Positions 44,700-57,300 of a stretch of DNA of 64,000 nucleotides are shown in pieces. The stretch lies in the NCBI GenBank assembly GCA_033060915.1, contig CM065394.1:18809501-18873500 (forward strand), read 5' to 3'. The notes below the pieces were generated by a model. It saw only the letters and a list, made by a program, of their open reading frames with translations. It searched no databases and was not told where the DNA came from. A program made the translations under genes and the position numbers. This DNA comes from Euryodendron excelsum (taxonomy: Eukaryota > Streptophyta > Magnoliopsida > Ericales > Pentaphylacaceae). Position 1 is the first letter of the stretch; each line of letters starts with the position of its first letter.

Positions 44700-46646
44700 A
44701 AAACAAGAAAAAGGGAAAAGTTAGTGCCTTAATTTAAAAGGTTTTGAACATAACTCAAGAGAGTTTTGAAAGTTTTGAAAAATTTATTATGGACTTGAAA
44801 ATTGGATTTAGACTCACAAGAGCTCTTATGAACTTGTCTTGAAATGATTTTGAAAGTAGTCTTTGAACACCTTATGAAAAGCATTTTTAATGTTTCATTT
44901 ACTTTTGAGAGGTTAGTCATTGAAGAACTAAACTCCTTTAAGGTAATGAGTTTTGAAGACATGTTTGAAAAAGGGGTTAAAGACTTCCCTTTGGTTTTTT
45001 TTTTTTAAAACTTTAGGGTTATAGAACCTTTCTTAAATGTCTCACTCATACTTGAACAATCCTAACCATGGGAAGATTAGGGTTGCTTCAAGAATGTGAT
45101 GTCTAAAGATCATTTTTGAAAAGAGATTTTGAAAACACTTAGGGTTTTGGAATCCTAATATGGACAACCTTGAGGGTTGTATTTAATGTATCACTTTCCC
45201 TTGGAATCCCTAACCATAAAAGGTTAGGGACATTTTAGGGTTGTGAGCTTTTAGAAACATTTTCAAAAATAGTTTGTGGGAAGTGTTAAATGTTTTGCCA
45301 CTTTAGTTGAGACAAGCTTAAAAGAAGTTCTTGAAAGCATTTTTTTGAAGATAGAGTGTGGGGATATTTGAAAAGGATTTGGAGTTGATTTTTGAATCTC
45401 AAAAGAGTAGGATGGTTTTGAAAAGTATGTTATGAAGATAGTTTTTGAGTTGAAAGATTATTTGAAAAGGAGTCCTTGAATTGGAATCTTGAAGTTTACT
45501 AACCTTGGTTGGGTTGACCTAGGGTTAACTAACCATGGTTAGGTTAACCTAAGTTTAAGGTGACCTATGGTTAACTAACTAAGGTTGGGTTAACCTAGGG
45601 TTAACAAACCATGGTTAGGTTAAGGTTAAGGTGACCTAGGGTTAACTAACTAAGGTTAAGTTGATCTAGGGTTAAGGTGACCTAGGGTTAACAAACTAAG
45701 GTTAGGTTAACCTTAAGTTAAGGTGACCTAGGGTTAATTAACTAAGGTTAGGTTGACCTAGGGTTAAGGTGACTTAGGGTCAACTACTAAGGTTAGGTTA
45801 ACCTAGGGTTTGATTGAACTAAGGTTAGACTACTAGGGTCAAGTAACTTAGAGTTGGAAGGTGGTTTTGAAAGGTGGTTTTGAACGAGGATTTTGACCTA
45901 ATGGTTTTAGAAAAGTAGTTTTTTGAAAATGGACTTTGAAAAATTATGGTGTAAAGTAGAGAACTTTAGAAAACAAACTTAAGGAATAATGTGAATTTGA
46001 AGAAGATCATTTCCATGAAAATTTGTCTCTAAAAATTGTAGGGTTTGTATGGTCAAGAATGTAGAGCCATTCCGTGGAAGGGTTATGGGGATTAATATAA
46101 CCTCTAACTTAAGAGAGTGAAAACCTTGAAAATTAATATATAGATAAGATAGTTTCGAAGGATTCTTTGATTGCAAATTAAAGAAAATAAACCTTTAGAA
46201 ACCATTTTTGGAAAAGAGGCTTGGTAAAACCATTTTTTAGGTGACAAAGACCACTTTAAAAAATAAGGATCCACATGGTTGATTTAGGGGAGATCACTCC
46301 AAAGGAGACTCCATGGAACCATTTCAACCACAATATTCAAGAGAGCAAAACTTCTAAAAATCAAGATGAAGATGGTAATTTTGGAAAACCATTTTTATAC
46401 AAATTTTAAGTGAGTGAAACTTTTGTCAACTTTTCTTGAAGGGGTTTGTTTTGAAAAACAACTTTGAAGTGAATAGAACCAACTCTAATGAACTAGGGCT
46501 CATATGGTCAAGATAATAGAAAAACCACTCAAGAATGGGTTCCAAGGGACCATTTCAACCACAAAGTTCAAGAGAATAAAATTCTTAAAAATCAATATAG
46601 AAGAAGAGGGTTTGAAGGCCATTTTAGTGCAATTTTGAAAAGTAAT
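44700..46646 (-). repeat. Partial gypsy LTR (LTR-1)
   Basis: It matches the middle of the complete LTR to its right. Shared blocks are CTTGGAATCCCTAACCAT, the CTAGGGTTAACTAAC array and GATCATTTCCATGAAAATTT. Neither LTR end is present. It abuts the 3' end of the next LTR at 46647. A short segment is duplicated within it (around 46310-46400 and 46540-46620). Confidence 0.6.
45490..45850. repeat. Telomere-like minisatellite in LTR-1
   Basis: Irregular tandem array of ACCTAGGGTTAA, CTAAGGTTAGGTT and variants. A homologous array lies in LTR-2 at 48065-48325. It contains TAGGGTT cores but no regular TTTAGGG repeats. Confidence 0.75.
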
Positions 46647-47439
46647 TGTCGTGCCCCGGTTTTTGGGGTGTCCAAGGTTCTTTCAGCTCGGAGACCCTAA
46701 AGTATGGAACTTTGTCACTAGACCTCATCCTCCTAGAAGGATAAGTAAGACTAAGTTTGAAGATTGGTTCGACTAAGGACTTTTCAGAAAAATAGGAGTC
46801 GTCACCTAACTTGATTAAGGTGAGTTAGGGCACCTAAAGCTAAGTGTTAATCCGAAGATTAAACTTAGATTTTTTGAAAATGATTTTGAAAATTCCCTCA
46901 AGAGAGGGTTTTTAGAAAAATAGGTTGTTTGGCAACCTTTGAAAATATTTTAGCCCTTTTAGAAAATAACTCTATTTTGGTCATTCGAAAACAGAAATCT
47001 ATGGTTCGGGGGTTGGTTACATGTAGGGAAAATATCCTAAGATCATCACCCTACCCCAACCTTTCGATACCTACATGTCTAATCATCCTTTGTTCACTCA
47101 CTAGAATAACCGGTTACCATTGTCCACTTAATATCCACTTTAAAACTTTAAAAAAAGGGGTTTAGTCATCACTTTTTGGATGAACGATGCATGATGCAAG
47201 TTTTGAAAGAAGTTTGAAAATAATGGGGGTTTTGAAAGAGTTTGGCATAGAAACTTTGAATTGATTGGAATTTTTGAAAAAGGGATTGGATTTGGAATAA
47301 AAGTTATGACCGCACCATTTTAGGTTGCCTACGTATCTCATTTGACAAGAATCAGGTCATTCGTAGTTCGGACAAGAGCCCGATGGAAAATAGGCGCATT
47401 AGGGCCTTTGGAATGTTTTCAAGACTCGTTGAGGTCATT

Positions 47440-47590
47440 GGAAAATTTGAAGACACTTTGAGGTTTTTGAAAAAGTTTAAGACACTTTGAGGTCTTTGGA
47501 AAAGTTTAAGACACTTTGAGGTCTTTGGAAGTTGAAGACTCTTTGTGGTCTTGGAAGTTGAAGACTCTTTGTGGTCTTGAAAGTTTTGAC
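47440..47590. repeat. Tandem repeats in LTR-2
   Basis: Units of about 30 bp with GAC(A)CTTTGAGGTCTTTGG or GACTCTTTGTGGTCTTGG recur five times. Confidence 0.75.
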
Positions 47591-49600
47591 TTGAAATTGG
47601 ATGGTGGAGTGTTTTAAAAAGGTTTTTGGATCAACTTAAGGGAGTTTTGAAAAAATGCTTTGGTATGTCTCAAGAGAACTTGAAAGTGTTTATGAAGTCT
47701 TATTTTGAAAACCTTGGAGGGATGTTTTTAGAATGTTTTGATGAATTAATTTTTGAAAATGGTTTTTGGAAATGGCTAAGGGTTTGGAATCCTAATATGG
47801 ACAACCTTAGAGGTTGTTCTTGATTTATCACTTGTCCTTGGAATCCCTAACCATGGGAGGGATAGGGACACCTTAGGTTTGTGACATTTTGAAAACGTTT
47901 TTGGAAATGCTTTGAAGATGGAGTGTAGGGATATTAAAAGAGTTTATAGAGTTGGGTTTTTGAAATCATGGGAGTAGGAGGTTTTGGAGGAATAGGTTAT
48001 GAGGATAATTTGAAAGTTTGAATGATCATTTAGAAAAGGGTTCAAAAGTTGAAATCTTGAAGTGTATTAACCTAGGTTGGGTTGGCCTAGGGCTAGGGGT
48101 GACCTAAGGTTAACTAACTAAGGTTGGGTTAATCTAAGGTTGAGGTGACTTAGGGTTAACTAACTAGGGTAGGGTTAACCTAAGGTTAGGATGACTTAAG
48201 GTTAGGTTAACCTAAGGTGAGTGAACTAGGGTCAAGTTAACCAAGGGTTGGACAACTAGGTTTGGAGAACTAGGGTCAAGTTAACCTAGGGTTGGACAAT
48301 TAGGGTCAAGTTAACCTAGGGTTAGAATGGAGAATGGTTTTTAAAAATTGTTTTGATGCATTCTTGGAAAGAGTTTTGAAAACAAAACATGTTATACCAT
48401 GGACCTTGGTTTTCAAACTTTTTGAAGATCATTTCCATGAAAATTTTGACTCTAGTTAAGAGTATGGTTTGTATGGTTGGTGTTTGAAAACCCTTCCAAA
48501 TGAGATTTCCTCAATGACCATTATAACCTTTATCTTGACAAGAGTGAAGGTTTCAAAATTCAACATGATGATGACAATTTTTGGAAAATCATTTTTGGTT
48601 CAAAGATGGAGAGAATGCATTTTTGAAAATCATTTTTTGAGAAGGATTTTGAAAACCACTTTTCAAGGAGACCATTCCATCAAAAGAGGGTTCATATGGC
48701 CAAACCAAAGGGAGACCACTCAAGAGAGGGTTCCATGGGGCCATTCCAACCATTACACTTAAAAGAATGGAAATCTTGAAAATTAGAGAAATGGAAGGCA
48801 ACATTTATGTAAGTTGGAATACAATGATGCCAAAATGAGAGTTAAGGGGTTAGTAGGGGGCTCTTCTAAGGCATAATTCTAAGATCTCATCCTAAACTTC
48901 AAGGGGCCAACTCTTGGAACAATTTTTGAAGGAAATGTAGAACTTGGAAATGTCATAAAATTAAGAGCAATGCAAGCATTGTGGAATATGGCAATAAATA
49001 TAAAATGAAGCCAAGCATACAAGACATGATCAAAATGGTAATATGCAAGGGGTCATGATTCACATACAAGGCTTTTAGGCTACACCACATAAACAAGGGG
49101 CTCCTAGGCCATACCATCTTAAAGTAGACTAGTGAGAGGTCCCCCTACACGATGGCCCTCACTTGCTTTCCTCTAGGCATGCTCTAAGAGTGCTTTCCTC
49201 TAGGCATGCTCTAAGAGCCCTCTTGGCTCAAGCATGCAAGAAAGGGGGGTTGAAGATGGGGATTAAAATAGAGAATAGCCTAAGTAGGCTAGGAAGGAGA
49301 AGAGAAGAGTGGGGGAGAGCACAAATGTAAAAGGGATACCACCTTTTGCCTTCAACACACTTGTAGTCTTCAATAGATGTCTTGATTGGAACTTGAATGA
49401 CTTCAAGAAGGCTTAAGAGACTAGAGTGGAGTGTATAAGTGTGTATGAGGCATTGTATATGGAGTGTATAGGCTTAGGAGGGGTAGAATCTAGCCTAAGT
49501 GTTGGAGGGGAGGAATATATGTAAAGATTCGAGTTTCTGGAGTGATTTCAGCAAAACCTCGTATCAATCTCGGATCTGGAATATGCAAAGGGGGAGGCCT

Positions 49601-49610
49601 CTATTTATAG
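49601..49610 (-). promoter_or_regulatory. LTR-2 TATA box
   Basis: CTATAAATAG on the minus strand, in a GC-richer promoter-like context within the LTR. The same motif occurs at the equivalent place in LTR-4. Confidence 0.6.
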
Positions 49611-50879
49611 GCAATCTGGAACAGGCCTTGCGCACGTGCTACATGCGCATGGCCAAAATTTGGCCTTGCGCAAGTACTGTTCCATTGCCAGAATGACACG
49701 TGGCACCCTATGTACTAGTTAAATCTCAATTGTTGATCAAAAGTCGGTCAATCTGATCAAAATTTGAGCGCATGTAGCATACACTCCATCACCGGGAAGG
49801 TTCGTCCAAACTTTGCCTCGATAATTGAGTCAATCGGGAAGGTTTCGAAGGAATCGATCGCACTCGGGATGTTCTCCTAATGCTTCCAGTGAGCTTCCAA
49901 GTTTTTGAAAAGTTTGAATTATGTTTGGAGGTAAGTGATATCGTCTTGGGAAGTGTGCTAAAAAGGTCACTTTTGCGGAGCGTCTGTGATACGCTTCGGG
50001 GGTGTTTGAAAGTGGCTGTTTTCATTTCGTGTGATCGAGGCCTCCGAGAAGCTATCTATTCGATCGGACCGTATCGATGGAAAGTACTCTGGAAATACTT
50101 TCAAGAATTTCCAAATTTACGCATTTCTCAAGTCGTTTGACAGTGCGTTTTGACTAGAGAATCGGAGAAAAAGTCAACCTTGGCGGAGCGTCTGTGAGAC
50201 GCTCCAGGGGTTGCTAAAAGTTATAGCTTTCACACCGTACGATGGAGGGCTTCGGGAAGCGATCTATTCGATCGAACCGCATCGATGGAAAGGTCTATGG
50301 ACGAGCTTTTGAGAATTCCCTGATTTCATTTCTCAAGTCAGTTGACGGTGGGTTATAACCAGGGAATCGGGGGAAAAGACAATTTAGGTGGAGCGTCTGC
50401 AAGACGCTCTAGGGAACTTTTATCGGGTTGTGTGAGGTTAGTGTCGTAGGGTGCTCTTTGGGTTAAACAAGGGTGTGTGGTGAAACCATCTGCTTGAGAT
50501 CCCAAGGCCGGTGCTATTTCAGGGAATTTTTGGGCTTCTAGGGGCAAAACGATCATTTTGACCAGGGTTGGCTGGAAATGGTCAGGAATGGTTCGGTATG
50601 TTGTGTTAAGCGTGTAGGGTTGTTCATGGATGGTTTTGAGAGAGTCTTTTACCGTTTGGCGGGGTTTGTGCAGTGTTAAGGTGTTCAGGGGCAAAATGGT
50701 CATTTTGACCAGAGTGGGCCGGAATAGGACCGAATTTGGACCAGATGGCATGTGGAGGATGCCTAATGGTTTAGCAACATTTTGGAAGGATGGACTTATC
50801 GTTTTGAGGGATTTTGAACTTTCCCAAAACATGCCTGGAGACCCAAGGGGCAGGTTTGGTCATTTTTCACCGAGTCGGG

Positions 50880-51250
50880 CTAGCAGGCGCGGGTGTTGAC
50901 CTAGGTGTTGGTTCCCGAGACTGCTCGATCTTGGAAAACTACCTGTGCGGTGTTGGTCCCTAAGAATGCCTGGTCTTAGAGAGCTACCTGTAGGGTGCTG
51001 TTGGTTCCTGAGAACGCCTGGTCCCAAAAAGCTACCTGGAAGGGTGGTGTTGGTCTTTGAGAACGCTCGGTCTCGGAGAACTACCAAATGACGGACATTC
51101 TACGTTGGTGGGCTAGCAGACACCAGAAGTGAACTGTCTAGAATTTTTGATGAGGTGTTGGTCCCCGAGATCACCCGATCCCGGGAAGCTACCTGGATGG
51201 TGTTGGTTTCCAGGACCGCTCGGTCCAGAAAGCTACCTGGAATAATGGTG
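50880..51250. repeat. Tandem repeats near the LTR-2 5' end
   Basis: Units of about 55-60 bp with GTTGGT(C/T)CC, GAGA(A/C)CGC, a GGTC(T/C) stretch and AGCTACCTG recur about six times. Confidence 0.7.
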
Positions 51251-51406
51251 CTTATGGCTCCAGCGGGTCCGTGTAGGCCCGAGAAGTGACCAGCTGGTTG
51301 GATTGGAGATTGTAAGGCTCATCTTGAACCTACATATGTTGTAACATTGGGAACCGAACCCGGTCGGGCCGGAGATTGTCGAGCGGGCAAAAATAAGGTG
51401 CTTACA

Positions 51407-53553
51407 GTAATGAAATGTGGGTTGCAAAATAAAGTCAAGGGACTTAAGGAGGATTTTCTAAGGTGTAGAGATTGAGGGTTTAACCTAGGCTTCAAGGAAC
51501 TAACTCCAGAACCATTTTTAGAGAATCTTTTGAATATAGAGTCATAGAAAAGAGATAGTAAAAGTTTTGGAAAAATGATTGTGAACATGAAAACAAAACC
51601 AAGCATGCAAAATATGAACAAGATAACCATATGCAAAGGGGTCATGAAATCATACAAGGCTAGAGGCTTCACCAAATTGCAAGGTACTCTAAGGCCATAC
51701 CATCTTAAAGTAGGTTTGTGAGAGGTTCCCTACACGGTGGCTCTCACAAACTTTCCTCTAAGCATGAACTAAGAGCTTTTTTGTTTCAAGCATGCAAGAA
51801 ATGGGGGTAGAAGATGGGAGTTAAAATAGAGAATAGCCTACGTGAGCTAGACGAGAGAAGAGAGGAGTGGGGATACAAAAATGTAAAAAGAATACTATCT
51901 TTTACCTTCAAACACTTTCAAACCTCTATGGATGCTTTGACTTGAGCTTGAATAGCCTTGAAGAGACTTGAAGGGGTTGGAATGAAGTCTTCTAAGGCAT
52001 TGATGGCTATATAGGTGTGGTGTATGGGTTAGAGGGAGATGAAATCTAGCCTAAGTGTTTGAAGTGTGAAGCATATATAGGAATTCGAGGTTTTGGAGCA
52101 GTTTTGCAGAATTTGGCTACCAATTTTGATTCTGGAGTATGCAAAGGGAGAAACCATTATTTATATGCAAAGTTGGAGAAGACTAGCGCATATAGTACAA
52201 GCGCCTAGGCAAAATTTTCCCTGGCGCATGTGCTACATGTGCCAGTACTGTTCCACAAGCAAAATGCCACGTGGCGCACATTGTACTAGCTAAATCTTAA
52301 ATGTTAAGCAAAGTTTGATCATTCTGATCAAAATTTGGGCACATGTAGCATACGCTCCGCCGCTAGGAATGTTTGTTTAAACTTTGCTTCAATAATTGTA
52401 CAATCTAAAAAAGATTCAAAAAAATCGGTTACATTCACAATGTTTTTCTAGTGTTTCTCAAGAACTTTGAATTTTCAGGGAGCTTGAAAGGTGTTCGAAA
52501 GAATGTGATATCGTCTCGAAAAGTGTGTATAAAAACACACTTTTGCAGAGCATCTGTGACGCACTCCGCGGGTGTTCAAAAGTAACCGTTTGTGGGCCAC
52601 GTGATCAAGACCTTCGGGAAGCGACCTTTCCGATCGGACTGTACTGATGAAAAATGCTCTGAAAATATTTTTATGAATTTGTTAATTTATACATTTCTCA
52701 AGTCATTTAATGATGCATTATAACCAGAGAATCGAGAAAAAAAAACAACCCTGACAAAGCGTTTGTGAAACGCTCCAAGGATTACTGAAAGTGGCAGTTT
52801 TTGAGTCATGCGATGAGGGGCTTTGGGAAGCGATCTATCCAATCGAGCCGTATCGATGGAAAAACCTATGGACGAGCTTTCAAGAATTCCCTGGTTTACA
52901 CATTTCTCAAGTCATTTGATGATGCATTATAACCAGGGAATCGAGAGAAAAGACAACCCTAGCAGAGCGTTTGCAAGATGCTCCAGGGGGCTTTCGTTGA
53001 GTTGGAAATGTTTAGAGTCGTGAGATTCACCTTGGTTTAAATAAGGGTGTATGGTAAGACTCACCGTTCAGTACCCCAGGCCAGTGTAGTTTCGGGGCAC
53101 GTTTAGATCACCGGGGGTAAAACGATTATTTCGACCAGGATTGGTTGAAAAAGGTCAGAATGGGTTGTAGTGGCTTGTTAAGCGTGCTGGACCATTCGGG
53201 GGCGGTCTTGGAAGATGTTTTCACTGTTTGGTGGGAGTTATACTGTGCTGGGGTGTTCAAGAGCAAAACGGTCATTTTGACTAGAATTAACCGAAATGGG
53301 ACCGGAATTGGATAGGATGGCATGTTGAGTACACCTAACTGTCCAGGGACATTTTGGAAAGGTGGACTTATCGTTTTAAGGGATTTTGAACTTTCTCAAG
53401 ACGTGCCCAAAGGTCCAAGGGGCAAGTTTTATTTTTAGGCCTCTGTTGGGCCCAGCAGGCCCAAGAAGGGGTTGACTAATTGGATAGGGGTCTGAAAGTT
53501 GATTTGGGAGTCAGGTCAGAGATTGCCAAGTGCGCAAAAATGTGGTTCTTACA
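51407..53553 (-). repeat. Partial gypsy LTR (LTR-3), 5' half
   Basis: Starts on the minus strand with TGTAAGAACC (53553) and is homologous to about 48850-51406 of LTR-2: AAGCATGCAAAATATGAAC, GGTCATGA(A/T)TCA and the GCATCTGTGAC/GCGTCTGTGA promoter block. It lacks the 3' half and abuts the start of LTR-2. A TATA-like CATATAAATAA is at 52156-52166 on the minus strand. Confidence 0.65.
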
Positions 53554-54348
53554 GTATGCATAGAGTAGAGAAAGAGATAATGCAATCGTAAAGCAAACAT
53601 AGATGCATGAGCAATTATACAGGCATTATAACAACAGGAATAGACAAGAATAAAGGAAAGTAAAGCAGTCGCCCTTTCCTCTATAGTTTTGAAATTGATG
53701 TGAATGTCTTAAATTTGACAGAGATTCGACTATACATGGTTTCTATATTAGCATAAGGTTGAGGATTTACTAATGCTTCTCAAAAAGGTTCGGTTCCCAG
53801 ATCTTCAAACCTATGCCGCTCCCTGAGGTGGTGTCATTATTGGTTGGTGATTCGAGCGAGGGAACCATCAAGAGGTCGTAAGCTAAGAAACTGACATAGC
53901 ATCTCGCCCACAACCAATATACCGTTCCCCCTTCTAACTAGAAGGGGCATATTCAGGTAGAGAATGCAAGTATGCAATTGCTTATGCACAATGCAGTGTG
54001 TGTGTAATATTTTTTAAAAGCAGAGGAAAGAGTCCAACAACTCTTCCATCCTGTCCATTCCATTCATATATTCATGACATACATAGTAGTTAAGATGACA
54101 TAAAATAAAAGTCTGAACCAAGGTCCACCTACAAAAGTAAAGATTCAAAAAGTCAGTATTTAAAAGACAAACTTCATGCAAGATTGAATAATTGAATGTA
54201 ATTGAATGCAAGCAATGACATGTTTTTGAAAATAGATTTGAGAAGCTTGATTTTGAAAGTTTGAAGTGGATAGAATTGAAAAAATTAATCAAAAACTCTA
54301 GATGAGTGAGGCTAATGAGACATGACAATGGCCTAACCCTTTAAGCGT
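53554..54348 (-). mobile_element. Gypsy internal leader, copy 1
   Basis: About 0.8 kb between LTR-3 and the primer site. It is homologous to 61585-62349: GGACAAGAATAA, CGCCCTTTC, GGTTCGGTTCCC, CCCCCTTCTAACTAGAAG and GAGAATGCAAGTAT. It is untranslated leader with no gag. Confidence 0.7.
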
Positions 54349-54365
54349 CCCCAGTGGAGTCGCCA
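54349..54365 (-). other. Primer binding site, tRNA-Arg type
   Basis: On the minus strand TGGCGACTCCACTGGGG lies two bases inside the end of LTR-4. It is complementary to a plant tRNA-Arg 3' end (acceptor stem plus CCA), the primer known for Ogre/Tat elements. Confidence 0.8.
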
Positions 54366-54367
54366 AC

Positions 54368-57300
54368 TGTCGCGTCCCAATTTTTTGCACTTTGAAAAAT
54401 GCCAGTGAGATAAACACAGTACTCTCGCGTTACAACTCATCCTCGTAGAAGGACGAGTGCTACTAGGTTTGAATTGGAAATTAATTTGAATAAAAGCTTT
54501 TGAAAAATATTTGGGGTCGCCACCTAACTTGATTAAGGTGAGTTAAGTCACCTAAAACTAAGTGTAATCCGAAGATTAAACTTAGAGTTTTTGAAAATAT
54601 TTTGAAAAACTTCCTCAAAAGAGGGTTTTTAAAAAAATAGGTTGTTTGGCAATCTTTGAAAAATTTTAAGCCCTCTTTTGGAAATAACTCTATTTTGGTA
54701 TTTGAAAATAGTGATTCTACGTTCGGAGGTTAGTTATGTGTTGGGAAGACGCACTAAGAAATCATTTTACCCCGCCCTTGCAGTAACTACATGTCTATTC
54801 ACCCCAGGTTCATTCATTTAGAATCTTCGATTGTTCATTGTCCAACTATATCCACTTTATACAAAAATTTAAAAAAAAAAATTTGACATGATGCATGACA
54901 TGCAAATGCAAGAAAAGAATTAGATTTTGAAAATAGATTTAAGGAGAAAGATTTGATTTTAAAAATAAATTATGGAATTGGAAATTGGAAAAAGGGTAAT
55001 GGAATTAAAAATTTGAAAAAGGTTATGACAGCACACATAAGGGTTGCCTACGTATCCCTTTGTTAGGAATCAGGTCAGTCGTAGTTCGGCCAAGAGTCCG
55101 ATTGAAAAATAGATATTTTGAGGTTATTTGAAAAGTTTGATTTGAAAAAATTTGATTTGAAAAGAGTTTGATTTGAACTTTGAATAAGAGACTTGAAATT
55201 GAACTTGGAATTTTCATTGATTTGAAATAAGCCTTGAGGATTCGAAATTGATTTTGATTTGAAAAGATTTAAGATTTTGAAAACATTTTCACTTAGATTG
55301 AAATTGAAAAACCATCTTGGTTTTGGAAAAGAGTTTTAAAAAGGAGTTAAAGTTTCCTAACTTAAGATTAGGTTTGAACTAGGGTTTAGGTATCGTAGAG
55401 TTTAGGTGACCTAGAGTTGAAGCTTGTACTTGAATTGGAAAGGTTTGATTTAGACTTAAGAGGTTTGATTAAAGAAGGTTCTGATTTTGGAAAACTTAGA
55501 ATTATGATAGTTGAGCTTAAGAAATATTTGAAAAAAATTTGATTTGATTTAGAAATACTTGACTTGGAATGGTTGGAAAGATTTGACTTAATTATTTGAT
55601 TTGAAAGAACTTGGAAAGTTAAGGTTTAGGAAATATTGGATTTTGAAAAGTTTTGAATTAGGAAAGTTTCATTTTAGGAAAGTTCTCAAATTAGGAAAGA
55701 GTTGATTTTGAAAAGTTTCATTTTAGGAAAGATTTGAGTTTTGGAAAGTTTTGAATTTGAAACGATTGAAATTTGGAAAGGTTTGAGACTAGGAAAAGTT
55801 AGAATTAAGAAAGGTTTGAATTCTATTTCCTAAAGTAGTTCTAAAATTGGAGGATTTGATATAGTTTCCTAAATAGGAAGATTTGATCTAGTTTCCTAAA
55901 TTGGAGGGTTGAATTTGATATGAAATTGGAAAGGTTGAATTTTGAAAATCTAGGATTTGGAAAGCTATGATTTGGTGTAGAAAAAGAGATTTTGAAAATC
56001 TAGGATTTGATGTAGAAGATAGTTTTTGAAAACCTATGATTTGAGGCAAAAGAGAAAGTCATGTTCTAAGAAAAAAAACTAGGATTTCTTAACCATGGGA
56101 TCTAGGGAAAGATTTGAACTCCAGGAAAAAGAGTTTTTTGAAAGAGCTATTTGAAAAGAGTTTTTAGAAAATAGATTTTTTAGGAGAGTTTTTTAGAAAG
56201 AAGTTTGAAAACAATTTGGAAAAGGACTTAAATATGGACTTTTGAAATCTTTTGAATGTCTCACTTTCCTAAAACGATTCTAACTATGAAAAAATTAGAA
56301 CCATTTTAAGCTGGTGGTTTTGAATACAACATGGATTTGAAATATGGACCATAATGATCATTTTGAATATCACACTTTTGTAAAACAACCTTAACCATAG
56401 AATGGCTAGAATCAACTTAAGATTGTGGTTTTGATGAAAAACAATTTAGGGTTTACACCCAAAATATGGACCTTGATGGTCACAATGAATATAACACTTT
56501 CTAAAACAACCCTAATCATGGAATGACTAGAATCACTTTAGGATTGTGATTTTGAAAACAAGTTTGAAAAAGAAAATTTTGCCTGCAAGTTTTTAAAGAG
56601 AGTTTTGATGCAAGTTTGAAAACAACTTTGAAAATGAATTTGAATAGATGTATAAATATGATATGCACAATGTAAAAAGGGTCGTGAATATACAAGGTTA
56701 GGATTCACCACATAATCAAGGGAGCCGAACTCACACCATCAAGGGTCGAATTTGAAGAAAACTCCCAATATAGTGATGTTCAACAATTCTTCCTAGGCAT
56801 CAATCGGGAAGTCCCTTGTTTCAAGCATACAAAAAAGGGAGGTAGAAGATGGGAAATTAAAGTAGAAAAAAACCCAAGTGGGTTAGGGGCAAGAAGAGAG
56901 AAAGGGGGATTACATAAAAGCAAATCGAAAATCTGCCTTGTCTTCTTCTTGCTTTGCTTTACTTGGACTTTGAGAACCTTGAAGTTACAGCACCTTGAGT
57001 CTTCAATGGAAGCTTTGGAGGTTTATGTTTGAGTATAAAGAGTGTATGGATGTTAGGGTTTAAAGAGGCAAGAGAATGCTAGGGTTTGGAGAGACTTCAA
57101 GCTCTGAATTTAGAAAAATAGAGTTTTTGGACTAAGTTTGCAAACCCTTTTCATGTAGGGGGAGGGTCTGTATTTATAGACACAAAAATAGCCTGGCACC
57201 TGTTGTAGTGATGCTAGGGCAAAAAATCTACTGGCATTGCTAGGAGTGGCGCAAGGCTAATTTTTGGCTTGGCACCACTGCCACTTAGGAAAGTTTTAAG

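Larger units (their letters stand above)
46647..51406 (-). repeat. Complete gypsy LTR (LTR-2), 4.76 kb
   Basis: On the minus strand it starts TGTAAGCACC (51406) and ends CCGGGGCACGACA (46647). A TATA box lies at 49601-49610. Tandem repeats occur at 47440-47590, 48065-48325 and 50880-51250. It shares its full organisation with LTR-4. No primer binding site follows its 3' end. LTR-1 sequence follows directly. Confidence 0.7.

Noticed and set aside
45490..45850. Interstitial telomere
   Set aside because: The units are irregular and not TTTAGGG, and the array is a fixed part of a retrotransposon LTR.
50353..50832. 159-residue minus-strand frame
   Set aside because: It lies entirely inside a gypsy LTR with tandem repeats, and shows no domain or splice support.
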